19,131 bases of DNA from positions 1 to 19,131 of the forward strand of contig JAEZBR010000037.1 of NCBI GenBank assembly GCA_023426935.1, written 5' to 3'. Position numbers and translations under genes: made by a program. The stretch is from Bacillota bacterium (GTDB taxonomy: Bacteria > Bacillota_I > Bacilli_A > Erysipelotrichales > Erysipelotrichaceae). The notes beneath the pieces are model-generated. The model saw only the letters and a list, made by a program, of their open reading frames with translations, did not search any database and was not told the origin of the DNA. Positions 1 through 8,600 of the stretch are shown here, piece by piece (positions within the stretch are counted from its first letter, which is position 1; each line of letters starts with the position of its first letter).

Positions 1-1
1 G

Positions 2-991
2 TTATATTCCAAAGGTGTCTTTATCATGGATAAGGCGAAAGATATCGTTCCGGATTACTTCAAGTTTGTACACGGTGTCATCGATTCCGATGATGTATCC
101 TTAAATATTTCCCGAGAAATGTTACAGCAGGATGCCCAGTTAAAGACTATCTCCAAGAGTGTAACTAATAAGATTAAAGGTACCTTAGTCGAGATGTTAA
201 CCAAAGACCGGGATGAGTATGAGAAGTTCTTCGCGGATTTCGGCTTACAGTTAAAATACGGAATTTATAACAGCTATGGAATGAATAAAGATGAATTGCA
301 GGATTTGATTCTCTTCAAGAGTTCCAAAGAAGACAAGTATGTTACCCTAAAGGAATATGTGGAAAGAATGAAGCCGGATCAGAAAGAAATCTATTATGTT
401 TCCGGTGATTCCCTAGAAGCAATCAAGAAACTTCCGCAACTGGAAAAAGTACAGGATAAAGGTTATGAAGTGCTGTATCTTCTCGATCGAGTCGATGAAT
501 TCATGATTAAGATTCTCAATGCGTATAACGAGAAACAATTCAAGTCCATTACGCAAGGCGAACTTAATTTGGATACCGAAGAAGAGAAGAAAGAAAAAGA
601 AGAACTGGAAAAGAATAATTCTGACTTATTAGGCAAGTTAAAGGATGCTTTAAAAGATCAGGTCAAGGATGTTAAATTATCCACGCATCTGACCGATTAT
701 CCGGTTTGCTTAAGTGCGGATGAAGGAATTTCATTTGAGATGGAGAAGACTTTAGATCAAGTTCCGGAATCTTCCGGCGGCAAGATTAAAGCCGGCAAGA
801 TCTTAGAAATCAATCCGAATCATGAATTGTTCAAGACCTTACAGAAGATCAATGAAAAATCACCGGACAAATTAAAAGATTACGCTTCCCTATTATTTGA
901 CCAGGCGATGTTAATCGAAGGATTCAATATCGCTGACCCCGTTGAATATTCTAAGCGGGTCTGCCAGATGATGGTCGACGCCAATAAGTAG
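2..991 (+). CDS. htpG: Chaperone protein HtpG (Hsp90), C-terminal part
   Basis: This is the 3' part of an Hsp90 chaperone gene whose start lies before the window; the frame is open from base 2. HtpG is a cytosolic, ATP-dependent dimeric chaperone. About 329 codons remain of a protein that is usually about 620-640 residues, so the N-terminal ATPase domain is missing and the middle and C-terminal dimerisation domains are present. The diagnostic middle-domain stretch is near the start: LYSKGVFIMD, then a KFVHGVIDSDDVSLNISREM-type block, typical of HtpG. Towards the end, KILEINPNHELFKTL and the closing DPVEYSKRVCQMM fit the dimerisation domain. A charged Glu/Lys-rich linker lies around bases 570-650. 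The gene ends at a good intrinsic terminator, so it is not cotranscribed with the ATPase that follows. The family call is very secure. Confidence 0.96.
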   Translation, partial: LYSKGVFIMDKAKDIVPDYFKFVHGVIDSDDVSLNISREMLQQDAQLKTISKSVTNKIKGTLVEMLTKDRDEYEKFFADFGLQLKYGIYNSYGMNKDELQDLILFKSSKEDKYVTLKEYVERMKPDQKEIYYVSGDSLEAIKKLPQLEKVQDKGYEVLYLLDRVDEFMIKILNAYNEKQFKSITQGELNLDTEEEKKEKEELEKNNSDLLGKLKDALKDQVKDVKLSTHLTDYPVCLSADEGISFEMEKTLDQVPESSGGKIKAGKILEINPNHELFKTLQKINEKSPDKLKDYASLLFDQAMLIEGFNIADPVEYSKRVCQMMVDANK

Positions 992-997
992 TTAGTT

Positions 998-1022
998 AAG
1001 CCTCCACTGGAGGCTTTTATTT
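998..1022 (+). terminator. Intrinsic terminator after htpG
   Basis: An 8-bp stem, AAGCCTCC pairing with GGAGGCTT around a 3-nt loop, is followed by a T-rich tail. It sits 6 bases after the htpG stop codon. Confidence 0.9.
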
Positions 1023-1056
1023 TACTTTGGTTTTACAAAATACTCATGGATGTCGC

Positions 1057-1085
1057 TTGACAGTAAAATGGCGCTATTTTATAAT
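1057..1085 (+). promoter_or_regulatory. Consensus sigma-A promoter of the riboswitch-ATPase transcript
   Basis: TTGACA (1057-1062) and TATAAT (1080-1085) are separated by exactly 17 bp, a perfect match to the vegetative consensus. The predicted start near 1092 lies just before the 5' strand of the riboswitch P1 helix, which supports both calls. Confidence 0.92.
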
Positions 1086-1091
1086 TCTGCT

Positions 1092-1178
1092 CATTAAAGG
1101 GGAGTAGCTTATAAGTTATGGTTCCAACAGACGGCAATAGCCTGGATCCATACTCCTAGCGGAAAGCAAGACCTTTAC
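1092..1178 (+). ncRNA. yybP-ykoY (Mn2+) riboswitch aptamer
   Basis: The leader carries the conserved hallmarks of the yybP-ykoY motif. These are AAAGGGGAGTAGC at 1096-1108 (the 5' P1 strand plus the conserved L1 region) and GCGGAAAGCAAGACCTTT near 1159-1176 (the conserved 3' region and P1 3' strand). P1 forms from TAAAGG (1095-1100) with CCTTTA (1172-1177). The variable arm between them folds from TATGG and CCATA with an inner GGC/GCC hairpin. Members of this family bind Mn2+ and turn on Mn2+ exporters. Here the element sits directly upstream of a P-type cation ATPase, a known genetic context for the class. Recognition is by motif only; no covariance model was run. Confidence 0.93.
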
Positions 1179-1213
1179 AAAAAGGTCTTTAATCATTTAG
1201 ACCTAAAGGAGAG
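1168..1213 (+). promoter_or_regulatory. Expression platform of the riboswitch with alternative hairpins and SD
   Basis: AAGACCTTT (1168-1176), which includes the P1 3' strand, is the reverse complement of AAAGGTCTT (1181-1189), giving a 9-bp hairpin that excludes P1. The same downstream strand (AGGTCT, 1183-1188) can instead pair with AGACCT (1199-1204), next to the Shine-Dalgarno AAAGGAG (1206-1212). CCTTTA (1172-1177) can also pair with TAAAGG (1204-1209) of the SD itself. The 9-bp hairpin is followed by only a weak T tract (TTTAATCATTT), so control could be by transcription or by translation. Confidence 0.7.
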
Positions 1214-1215
1214 AA

Positions 1216-3795
1216 ATGCGAGCATATTCCGAAAGTATTGAAAGAGTAAAGAATAATCTGAATACCCCTGATTCCGGTCTTAGCAACCATGAAGCAGCCA
1301 GTCGGTTAATCCAATACGGACCTAACCAGTTTGCACAAGCTAAGAAAGAATCTTTGTTTTTTAAGTTCATTAAACAATTAGCGGATCCGATGATCATCTT
1401 ATTGATCGCTGCGGCGACGATTTCGGGAATCATCGGCGAGATCGCTGATGCCTTGATTATCTGTTTTGTCGTCTTACTGAATGCGATTATGGGCGTAGTA
1501 CAGGAAGCCAAAGCCGAGAAAGCGTTGGAGTCCTTACAAAGTATGTCCGAAAGTGTCGCAAAAGTTAAACGGGGTGGCAAAGTAATCTTAATTAAAACCC
1601 AGGAATTAGTTCCCGGCGATTTAATTATGTTAGAAGCCGGCGACGCGGTTCCGGCTGACTTAAGATTGATTGGTGGTGCTAGTTTAAAAATTGAAGAAGC
1701 TTCATTAACTGGGGAATCGGTGCCGGTTGAGAAAAACTTCGAGACTTTAGAAGCCAAGGAAAAAGATATTCCTTTAGCAGATCGAATCAACATGGCCTAT
1801 TTAGGAACCAACGTGGTCTATGGCCGCGGTGAAGGTATCGTTATCGAAACCGGAATGAAAACCGAAATGGGTAAGATTGCCGGCATCATCGCCAACACCA
1901 AAGAAGACAGTACTCCCTTACAGAAAAAACTCGGGAAGTTAAGTAAAACCTTAAGTTACTTGGTAATCGGTATTGCGGTCTTCATGTTTGTCTTCAGTTT
2001 AATTAAAGACGGTGATTTCTCCCAGACTAAGATTCTAAGTCTCTTCATGATCTCCGTATCCCTAGCGGTTGCGGCAGTACCGGAAGGTCTAGCAACCGTC
2101 GTTACTTTAGTCTTATCGATGGGCGTCACGAAGATGGCTAAGCATAACGCAATCATTCGGAAATTAACCGCAGTGGAAACTTTAGGCTGTACCCAAGTCA
2201 TCTGTTCCGATAAAACCGGAACTTTAACTCAGAATCGGATGACGGTTATCGAGACTTACGGTCCCGAGAAAGAATTAGCGACAGCCCTAGCTTTAGCTTC
2301 CGATGCTTCGCGTAATGGTGATCAAGCCGTTGGCGATCCAACCGAAGTTGCCTTAATCGATTTCGCTGCTAATATTGATCTACCCAAGGAAGAATTAGAA
2401 AAGCACTTGCCACGAGTCAACGAATTACCTTTCGACTCACAGCGTAAATTAATGACCACGCTCCACCTGAAAGATGATGGAACCTTCATTCAATATACTA
2501 AGGGTGCTCCGGATGAATTACTCCGGAAATGTTCCTACTACTTATCCGAAAACGGAGTCAAACCAATCGATGACAAAGTAAAGGATGAAATCTTAGAAAA
2601 GAATAAATACTTCGCGGATCAAGCCCTAAGAGTACTTGGTGCCGGATATAAAGAATATTCCGAAAAGCCTTCATCTTTCTCGATGGAATTGCATGAAAAA
2701 GAGTTAATCTTCATTGGTTTAGTCGGAATGATCGATCCGATCCGACCGGAAGCGAAAGCGGCGATCGAAGAATGTCAGAAAGCCGGAATCAAAGTTATTA
2801 TGATTACCGGAGACCATAAAGATACCGCTAAAGCTATCGCTAAGCAGCTAGGATTGATTACTTCCGATGCCCAAGCCATTACCGGCTTAGGTTTAGAAGA
2901 AATGTCCGATGAGCGCTTCGCCCAGAAGGTCACCGATTATGCGGTCTATGCCCGGGTTAAACCGGAAGATAAAGTTCGAATCGTTAAAGCCTGGCAGGAT
3001 AAAGGTAAGATTGTCGCGATGACCGGTGACGGTGTTAACGATGCCCCGGCTTTAAAAGTCGCGGATATCGGCGTAGGCATGGGAATTACCGGAACCGATG
3101 TCACCAAGAAAGTCGCGGATATGGTTCTTGCGGATGATAACTTTGCGACGATCGTCAAAGCCGTTGGCGAAGGAAGAAGGATCTATTCCAACATCCTAAA
3201 AGCGATCCAGTTCTTACTGTCCAGCAACTTAGCCGAAGTTATCGCCTTATTCATTGCGACCATTATCGATGTTCGCTTATTACTACCGGTTCAATTACTT
3301 TGGATCAATCTGATCACTGATACCTTACCGGCTTTAGCCTTGGGAATGGAAGTTGCGGAAGATAATGTTATGTCTTCGGCTCCCCGCGATCCTAAAGAAA
3401 GTATCTTCGCCAATAAAGTTGGCGTGAATATCTTCTATCAGGGAACCGCTATCGCCTTATTGACTCTCCTATCCTTCTGGATCGGTTCGCAGTATTCACT
3501 TAGCGATACCAGTACGATGGCGTTCGTAACCTTATCGATGTGTGAGATTTTCCATTCTCTGAATTTACATTCCTTAGATCGTTCCATCTTCCATATCACC
3601 AAGCTGAACATGTATCTAATTGGGTCGATGATTCTATCCTTCATTCTGACCTTAGTAGTCGTTTATACCCCATTGAATAACTTCTTCCATTTAGTCGCTT
3701 TAAGTTTACCGGAATTCTTAATTGCCATGGGCTTGGCTTTAGCCATCATTCCGATTACCGAAATCGGTAAACTGATTACGCACAAAAGAAAATAA
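1216..3795 (+). CDS. P2-type cation-transporting ATPase, probable Mn2+/Ca2+ exporter
   Basis: This is an integral membrane P-type ATPase that couples ATP hydrolysis to cation export. In order, it has an N-terminal cation-ATPase domain (residues about 1-60), the actuator motif LTGES (164-168), the M4 motif PEGL (289-292), the phosphorylation site DKTGTLT with Asp332, the hinge TGDGVND (603-609), the M6 motif NLITDTLPALALG starting at Asn698, and a C-terminal cluster of TM helices. Its 859 residues match SERCA/PMR1-like bacterial P2A pumps. The ATG follows AAAGGAG with a short spacer. It is the first gene after a Mn2+ riboswitch and lies between terminators, so it is probably monocistronic. Mn2+ export is inferred from the riboswitch, because the sequence alone does not separate Mn2+ from Ca2+ pumps. 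All catalytic motifs are intact. Confidence 0.93.
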   Translation: MRAYSESIERVKNNLNTPDSGLSNHEAASRLIQYGPNQFAQAKKESLFFKFIKQLADPMIILLIAAATISGIIGEIADALIICFVVLLNAIMGVVQEAKAEKALESLQSMSESVAKVKRGGKVILIKTQELVPGDLIMLEAGDAVPADLRLIGGASLKIEEASLTGESVPVEKNFETLEAKEKDIPLADRINMAYLGTNVVYGRGEGIVIETGMKTEMGKIAGIIANTKEDSTPLQKKLGKLSKTLSYLVIGIAVFMFVFSLIKDGDFSQTKILSLFMISVSLAVAAVPEGLATVVTLVLSMGVTKMAKHNAIIRKLTAVETLGCTQVICSDKTGTLTQNRMTVIETYGPEKELATALALASDASRNGDQAVGDPTEVALIDFAANIDLPKEELEKHLPRVNELPFDSQRKLMTTLHLKDDGTFIQYTKGAPDELLRKCSYYLSENGVKPIDDKVKDEILEKNKYFADQALRVLGAGYKEYSEKPSSFSMELHEKELIFIGLVGMIDPIRPEAKAAIEECQKAGIKVIMITGDHKDTAKAIAKQLGLITSDAQAITGLGLEEMSDERFAQKVTDYAVYARVKPEDKVRIVKAWQDKGKIVAMTGDGVNDAPALKVADIGVGMGITGTDVTKKVADMVLADDNFATIVKAVGEGRRIYSNILKAIQFLLSSNLAEVIALFIATIIDVRLLLPVQLLWINLITDTLPALALGMEVAEDNVMSSAPRDPKESIFANKVGVNIFYQGTAIALLTLLSFWIGSQYSLSDTSTMAFVTLSMCEIFHSLNLHSLDRSIFHITKLNMYLIGSMILSFILTLVVVYTPLNNFFHLVALSLPEFLIAMGLALAIIPITEIGKLITHKRK

Positions 3796-3806
3796 ACAGT
3801 TTCTTC

Positions 3807-3838
3807 AAAGTACTCTTCGGAGTACTTTTTATTAGTTT
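3807..3838 (+). terminator. Intrinsic terminator after the P-type ATPase
   Basis: A 9-bp stem, AAAGTACTC with GAGTACTTT, is capped by a stable C(TTCG)G tetraloop and followed by TTATTAGTTTTTTT. It isolates the ATPase from the next gene. Confidence 0.93.
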
Positions 3839-3924
3839 TTTTGCCATAATTTCACATAAAAACTATCCCTAGTTATCGCGTAAAACAAAGGTTTTAATGT
3901 TATCATTTAGAAAGGTAAAATAAA

Positions 3925-4335
3925 ATGTTGGAACAACTGGCGAAAAAGTACTATGAAATGAATTACAACTGTGCGGAAGCGATTATTCGCTCAGGCAATG
4001 AATACTACCAACTTGGCTTAAGTGAAGATGCTTTGAAAGCCTTTGGTGGATTTGGCGGCGGAATGCAATGTGGCGAAGTCTGCGGAGGTTTGACGGGAGC
4101 AATCGGAGTGATTTCCCGCAAATATATCGAAACCAAAGCGCATGAAACCAAAGATCTGCGTAATAAAGTTCAAACCTTAGTTAGAAACTATCGGAATAAC
4201 TTTAATAGTTTGGATTGTAAAGATATCAAACAACATTATTACGATCCCCAACTACATTGTCTTAATACTGTAATTAAAGCGGCCGAAGTTTTAGAAAAAA
4301 CCATCGAACAATTCGAGGAAGAAGATCATGCGTAG
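3925..4335 (+). CDS. C-GCAxxG-C-C family putative redox protein
   Basis: This small cytoplasmic protein of 136 residues belongs to the C_GCAxxG_C_C family of predicted redox-active or metal-binding proteins. The family signature is visible: an early NYNCAEA with Cys16, then a glycine-rich GGFGGGMQCGEVCGGLTGA segment with Cys49 and Cys53, then Cys98 and Cys112 in the C-terminal half. Length and cysteine spacing are normal, but no biochemical role is established for the family. The ATG follows GAAAGG. No strong promoter was found in the 85-bp gap upstream; TTGCCA at 3841 with TATCCC 17 bp later is only a weak candidate. Its last 8 bases overlap the next gene, so the two are almost certainly co-translated. 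Confidence 0.88.
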   Translation: MLEQLAKKYYEMNYNCAEAIIRSGNEYYQLGLSEDALKAFGGFGGGMQCGEVCGGLTGAIGVISRKYIETKAHETKDLRNKVQTLVRNYRNNFNSLDCKDIKQHYYDPQLHCLNTVIKAAEVLEKTIEQFEEEDHA

Positions 4336-4858
4336 AATTATCTACCTATGGCTTAACGGAGTATTGGTGCTGGCTGGGGTCACGATTATTTGTTTATTCG
4401 CTATCGAACAAACTTCAGACTTACATAATTATGAATCAATCGATCAACTTAGTTTGCAAGCCAAACAGAAATTGAATCAAGGTATGGGGGTAACGGAGAT
4501 GCTGGCGGCGATGGATGTTGAAACTGACTACACCCCTTTTATTATTGTTTATGACCAAAGTAATAATGTGCTCTATACCAATGCAGTCAACGGTGAAAGC
4601 AGTTTTACTTTACCGCTCTCTTTAGCGATAACCGATCAAACAGGAATCGTTCATCAGCTTTGGAAGCCCGAAAATACGCATACCTATGCCATTGCCACCC
4701 AGTCTTACGATACCGGTTATGTTTCGATTGGGGTAAATATCGATAATCAACTGACTAAAACCACGGCACTTCAGAAGAATATTGTGAATCTGAGCATTAT
4801 TCTCGCCTTCATTAACTTACCAATTATCATTGGCTTAAAGAAAGCCTTTAACCAATAA
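4328..4858 (+). CDS. Small two-TM protein with an extracytoplasmic sensor-like domain
   Basis: I do not recognise a named family. The 176-residue protein has one N-terminal membrane helix (residues about 4-25), a 120-residue extracytoplasmic part, and a second helix near the C-terminus (about 152-170) ending in a short basic tail. This is the layout of the input half of a sensor kinase (TM - extracellular domain - TM), but there is no HAMP, kinase or other cytoplasmic output domain. The middle region, with stretches such as TPFIIVYDQSNNVLYTN, resembles a PAS/Cache-like fold by eye. The ATG lies inside the end of the preceding gene, with GAGGAAGA as SD, so translation is coupled. It could be a signalling accessory protein for its redox-protein neighbour or for the ABC exporter downstream, but that is inference from position only. 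Confidence 0.75.
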   Translation: MRRIIYLWLNGVLVLAGVTIICLFAIEQTSDLHNYESIDQLSLQAKQKLNQGMGVTEMLAAMDVETDYTPFIIVYDQSNNVLYTNAVNGESSFTLPLSLAITDQTGIVHQLWKPENTHTYAIATQSYDTGYVSIGVNIDNQLTKTTALQKNIVNLSIILAFINLPIIIGLKKAFNQ

Positions 4859-4919
4859 ATAAATTTGTTTATTGAAAAAAATAAACAGTGACATAAAATC
4901 TAAACTCGAGGAGGTTTTC

Positions 4920-5624
4920 ATGGAAAATTTTGTACAACTAAAAGATGTTTCGAAGATTTATCAGATGGGAGAAGTAAAGATCATTGCTTCCGACCATTTG
5001 AATTTCTCCATTTCCAAAGGTGAATTTGTGGTCATCGTCGGTCCTTCCGGCGCCGGCAAAACAACCTTATTAAACTTATTAGGCGGAATGGATAGTGTGA
5101 GTGAAGGCGAGATGTTAGTTGACGGTAAAGATATCGCTAAGTATAACCGCAAACAACTTACCGAATATCGCCGTACCGATGTCGGTTTCGTTTTCCAATT
5201 CTATAATCTCGTTCCGAATCTGACGGCTTTGGAAAATGTCGAATTAGCAACCCAGATCTGTAAAAAAAGTTTACCACCTAAACAGATCTTAGAAGGTGTC
5301 GGCTTGAAAGACCGGGAAGATAACTTCCCCTCCCAATTATCCGGTGGCGAACAACAGCGAGTGGCGATTGCCAGAGCTTTAGCGAAGAACCCAAAATTAT
5401 TACTCTGCGATGAACCTACCGGAGCCTTAGACTACATTACCGGTAAACATATCCTTGGCCTTTTAAAGAAAGCTTCCACCGATTATCAGATGACAATCAT
5501 TGTCGTTACCCATAACCAAGCCATCACACCGATGGCGGATCGAGTTATCAAAATCAAGAACAGTAAAATCGAATCCGATGTTGTTAATCCTAATCCAGTC
5601 GATGTCGAAAGGATTGAATGGTAA
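4920..5624 (+). CDS. ABC transporter ATP-binding protein, MacB/LolD-like
   Basis: This is the ATPase subunit of a FtsX/MacB-type ABC transporter, acting at the cytoplasmic face of the membrane with the permease encoded next. With the start at 4920 the protein has 234 residues: Walker A GPSGAGKTT at 41-49, Q-loop around Gln93, signature LSGGEQQR at 140-147, Walker B LLLCDEP at 160-166, and switch His198. The motif set and length are standard for the LolD/MacB class. I chose the ATG at 4920 because GAGGAGG (4908-4914) lies 5 bases upstream; the frame extends further to a TTG at 4872, but that start has no SD. A weak AT-rich hairpin (TGTTTATT/AATAAACA, 4866-4887) precedes it. The end overlaps the permease start, so the pair is translationally coupled. 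Confidence 0.94.
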   Translation: MENFVQLKDVSKIYQMGEVKIIASDHLNFSISKGEFVVIVGPSGAGKTTLLNLLGGMDSVSEGEMLVDGKDIAKYNRKQLTEYRRTDVGFVFQFYNLVPNLTALENVELATQICKKSLPPKQILEGVGLKDREDNFPSQLSGGEQQRVAIARALAKNPKLLLCDEPTGALDYITGKHILGLLKKASTDYQMTIIVVTHNQAITPMADRVIKIKNSKIESDVVNPNPVDVERIEW

Positions 5625-8600
5625 TGAAACGTTCATTGCTAAAAGATACCTTCCGGGAGATCAAGCACAATATCGGCCGCTACCTTTCAATTCTCTTGAT
5701 TGTAGCTGTCGGGGTCGGCTTCTTCTCGGGAATCCGGGCGGCCAGTCCCGATATGATCGAGACCGCAAATGAATACTATAAAGACTCCTCCTTGATGGAT
5801 CTGCATTTCATGAGTACTTTAGGCTTGACCGAAGATGATGTAGACGCTTTGAAACAACAGAAAGGTGTCGATAAAGTCGAAGCCGGCTATACTTTGGATG
5901 TTATTAAAGAGACCAACGAAAACACCAGCGTTTTTCGGATGTTTTCCTTACCTTCTTCCGTCAATAAAGTCTGGTTAATGGATGGCAGGTTTCCCAAGGC
6001 CAGCAACGAATGTGTCGTCGAGAATGATACCTTTAAGATTGGCGGTTTAAAGATCGGCGACAAAATCAAATTCAAGTTACAATCCGCTGATATTACCGAT
6101 GATTTAGTCACCGATGAATTTACGATTGTCGGGGTTATTCAAACTCCTTATTACATTACTTACGATAAAGGAACTTCGACTTCGGGCAATGGTTCCGTTT
6201 CGTCCTATGTCATGGTTCTGCCGGAAACCTTCAAAGCCGATTATTATACGGATATTTACCTTACTTTGAATGCCACCCAATCCATGTCGTTCAATACGAC
6301 GCTTTATAAAGATACGGTTAGTAAGTATGCCGATTCCCTTTCCGATTTTATCAAGGAAAGAGAACTAGCCCGAACTACCGAGGTCAAAGCAGATGCTCAG
6401 AAAACTTTAGATGATAAAAAAGCCACTGCCAATCAAGAATTGGCGGATGCCCAAGCGGAATTAGATAAAGCATATAATCAACTCGCCACCGCCCAAACCA
6501 CCTTGGATGAAAAGCGTAAGACGGCAGATGATGGATATGCGAAAGCCCAGTCCTCATTGGATTATATCAATACCCAACTTAGCAATCCTAATTTTGATCC
6601 AACCACGGTTCAGCAGGTTAGAGATAATATTCCGACCATCGAGGCCGGTATTAATACTGCCAACGATTCTCTGAAGCAAACCCAAACCAGTTTAGATACT
6701 TATCTCAATAATACGTATGCGACCGAGATCAGTAACCTTACGCAATTAAATTCGACAATTACTTCTTTAAAACAACAAATCACCGACAAGCAGACATTAC
6801 AGGCAACTTATCCTAGTGACAGTGCGGAGTATCAAACTCTCCAAACCCAAATCGAAAATCTTAATACCCAATTGACTGCTAAACAAACGGAATTGAATAC
6901 AGCTCAAACTAACTACGATACTGCTTTAGCTTCCGATGCAACTTATCAACAGCTTAAAGGTACGATTACCGCAATCAATACCCAATTGACAACTTTAAAT
7001 ACACAGTTAACTAATGCGAACACCTTAGTAACTTCTTATGATAAATTAGTCGCCGGCAAGAAAGAAGCCGAAAGTGCTTTAGCGACTAAGGATAGTACTT
7101 ATGCTCAATTAAATGAAGCCCAAAAAACAATCGACACCGCTAAGGCGAGTTATAATTCCGGCTTAGCAACTTATAACGAGAATAAAACAAAGGCCGATAA
7201 AGAAATTGCGGATGCTCAGCAGAAAATCGACGATATCGAACCGGCGCAATGGTATACCTTTACCCGGGACGATAATATCGGTTATTCCGAATATGGTGAG
7301 AATGCGTCGAGGATAAAAGCGATATCCAAGATCTTCCCAACCTTCTTCTTACTGATTGCGGCTTTAGTCTGCTTGACCTCCATGACCAGAATGGTCGAAG
7401 AGAGCCGGGGTCAAATCGGAACTTATAAAGCCCTAGGTTATTCAACCGGCGCGATTGCGAGCAAATATCTAATCTATGTAGGTTCCGCAACCTTGATTGG
7501 TTGTGTGATCGGCTTGGCCGTCGGCTTTAAAGTCTTGCCCACGGTTATTTTCAACGCCTATAACATCATGTATCGCCTACCTGATGTCATAGCGCCTTTC
7601 CGGTGGGATGAAGCAATTCAATCGACAGTCTTGGCGGAAGCGACAACTTTATTGGTTACCTGGCTGACTTGTGCCGGTGAATTACGTGCCGTGCCCGCCA
7701 GTTTATTACGTCCCAAGGCCCCTCGCAAGGGTCAAAGAGTCTGGCTGGAACGGTGGAAAGGTCTTTGGAAGCACTTTACCTTCTCCCAGAAATTAACGAT
7801 TCGAAATCTCTTCCGTTACAAGAAGCGGATGATTATGACCATCGTCGGAATTGCCGGCTGCACCGCGTTAACTTTAGCCGCCTTCGGAATTCGTGATTCC
7901 GTCAATGCGATCGGCTCAATTCAATTCGATCAGATTATGAAGCAGGATGCGATCGTGGTCTTAAATACCGACGATACCGATCTTGAAGGATATTTACAAC
8001 GTAGTAAAGATTATCCGATTAAAGAACAGATTCTTTTATCTTCGAATAATATCTCGGTTCCGCGAAGTAACGGAAAAGATGATCTCGATGTGACTTTAGT
8101 CATACCGGAAGATACTAGCACCTTCCAGGACATGGTCTTACTGCGAACGCTTTCGAAACACGAAGAGTTATCCTTAACGGATGACGGGGTTATTATTTCG
8201 GAAAAGATGGCTTCTCTGACTAATACCAAAGTAGGAGATAATATTACCTTTACTTATGACAACCAAAATTACGAAGCTAAAGTTACCGGCATCGCCGAGA
8301 ACTATGTCTCGCATTATCTTTGGATGACCGAAAATACCTATACTAAGCTAACCGGAAAAATCCCAGAGCTTAATCAGGCTTATGTCAAAGCAACCGATAA
8401 TTCCGCCGCCGGAATGGATGAACTAGGAACAATCTTAGTCAAGGATGAGCAGGTCTTGGCAATGTCTAAAGTTACAACAATTCGGGATAACTTCGACGAT
8501 GCGATCAGTTCCCTGAATACGGTCGTCGGCGTCTTATTAATCGCCGCCTGTGCCTTAGCCTTCATCGTGCTTTATAACTTAGTCAATATCAATATCACCG

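Noticed and set aside
1203..1793. 196-residue minus-strand frame opposite the P-type ATPase
   Set aside because: It is antisense to a gene with intact family motifs, has no recognisable domain and no promoter or SD.
3898..3906. Extended -10 (TGTTATCAT) in front of the C-GCAxxG gene
   Set aside because: Initiation from it would fall on or after the SD at 3911-3915, leaving no usable leader.
4866..4887. Hairpin TGTTTATT/AATAAACA as a terminator before the ABC ATPase gene
   Set aside because: The stem is entirely AT-rich apart from one G-C pair and has no T run after it.
5500..5772. 90-residue plus-strand frame over the ABC ATPase/permease junction
   Set aside because: It runs in another frame across two clearly coding sequences and has no SD or protein-like composition.
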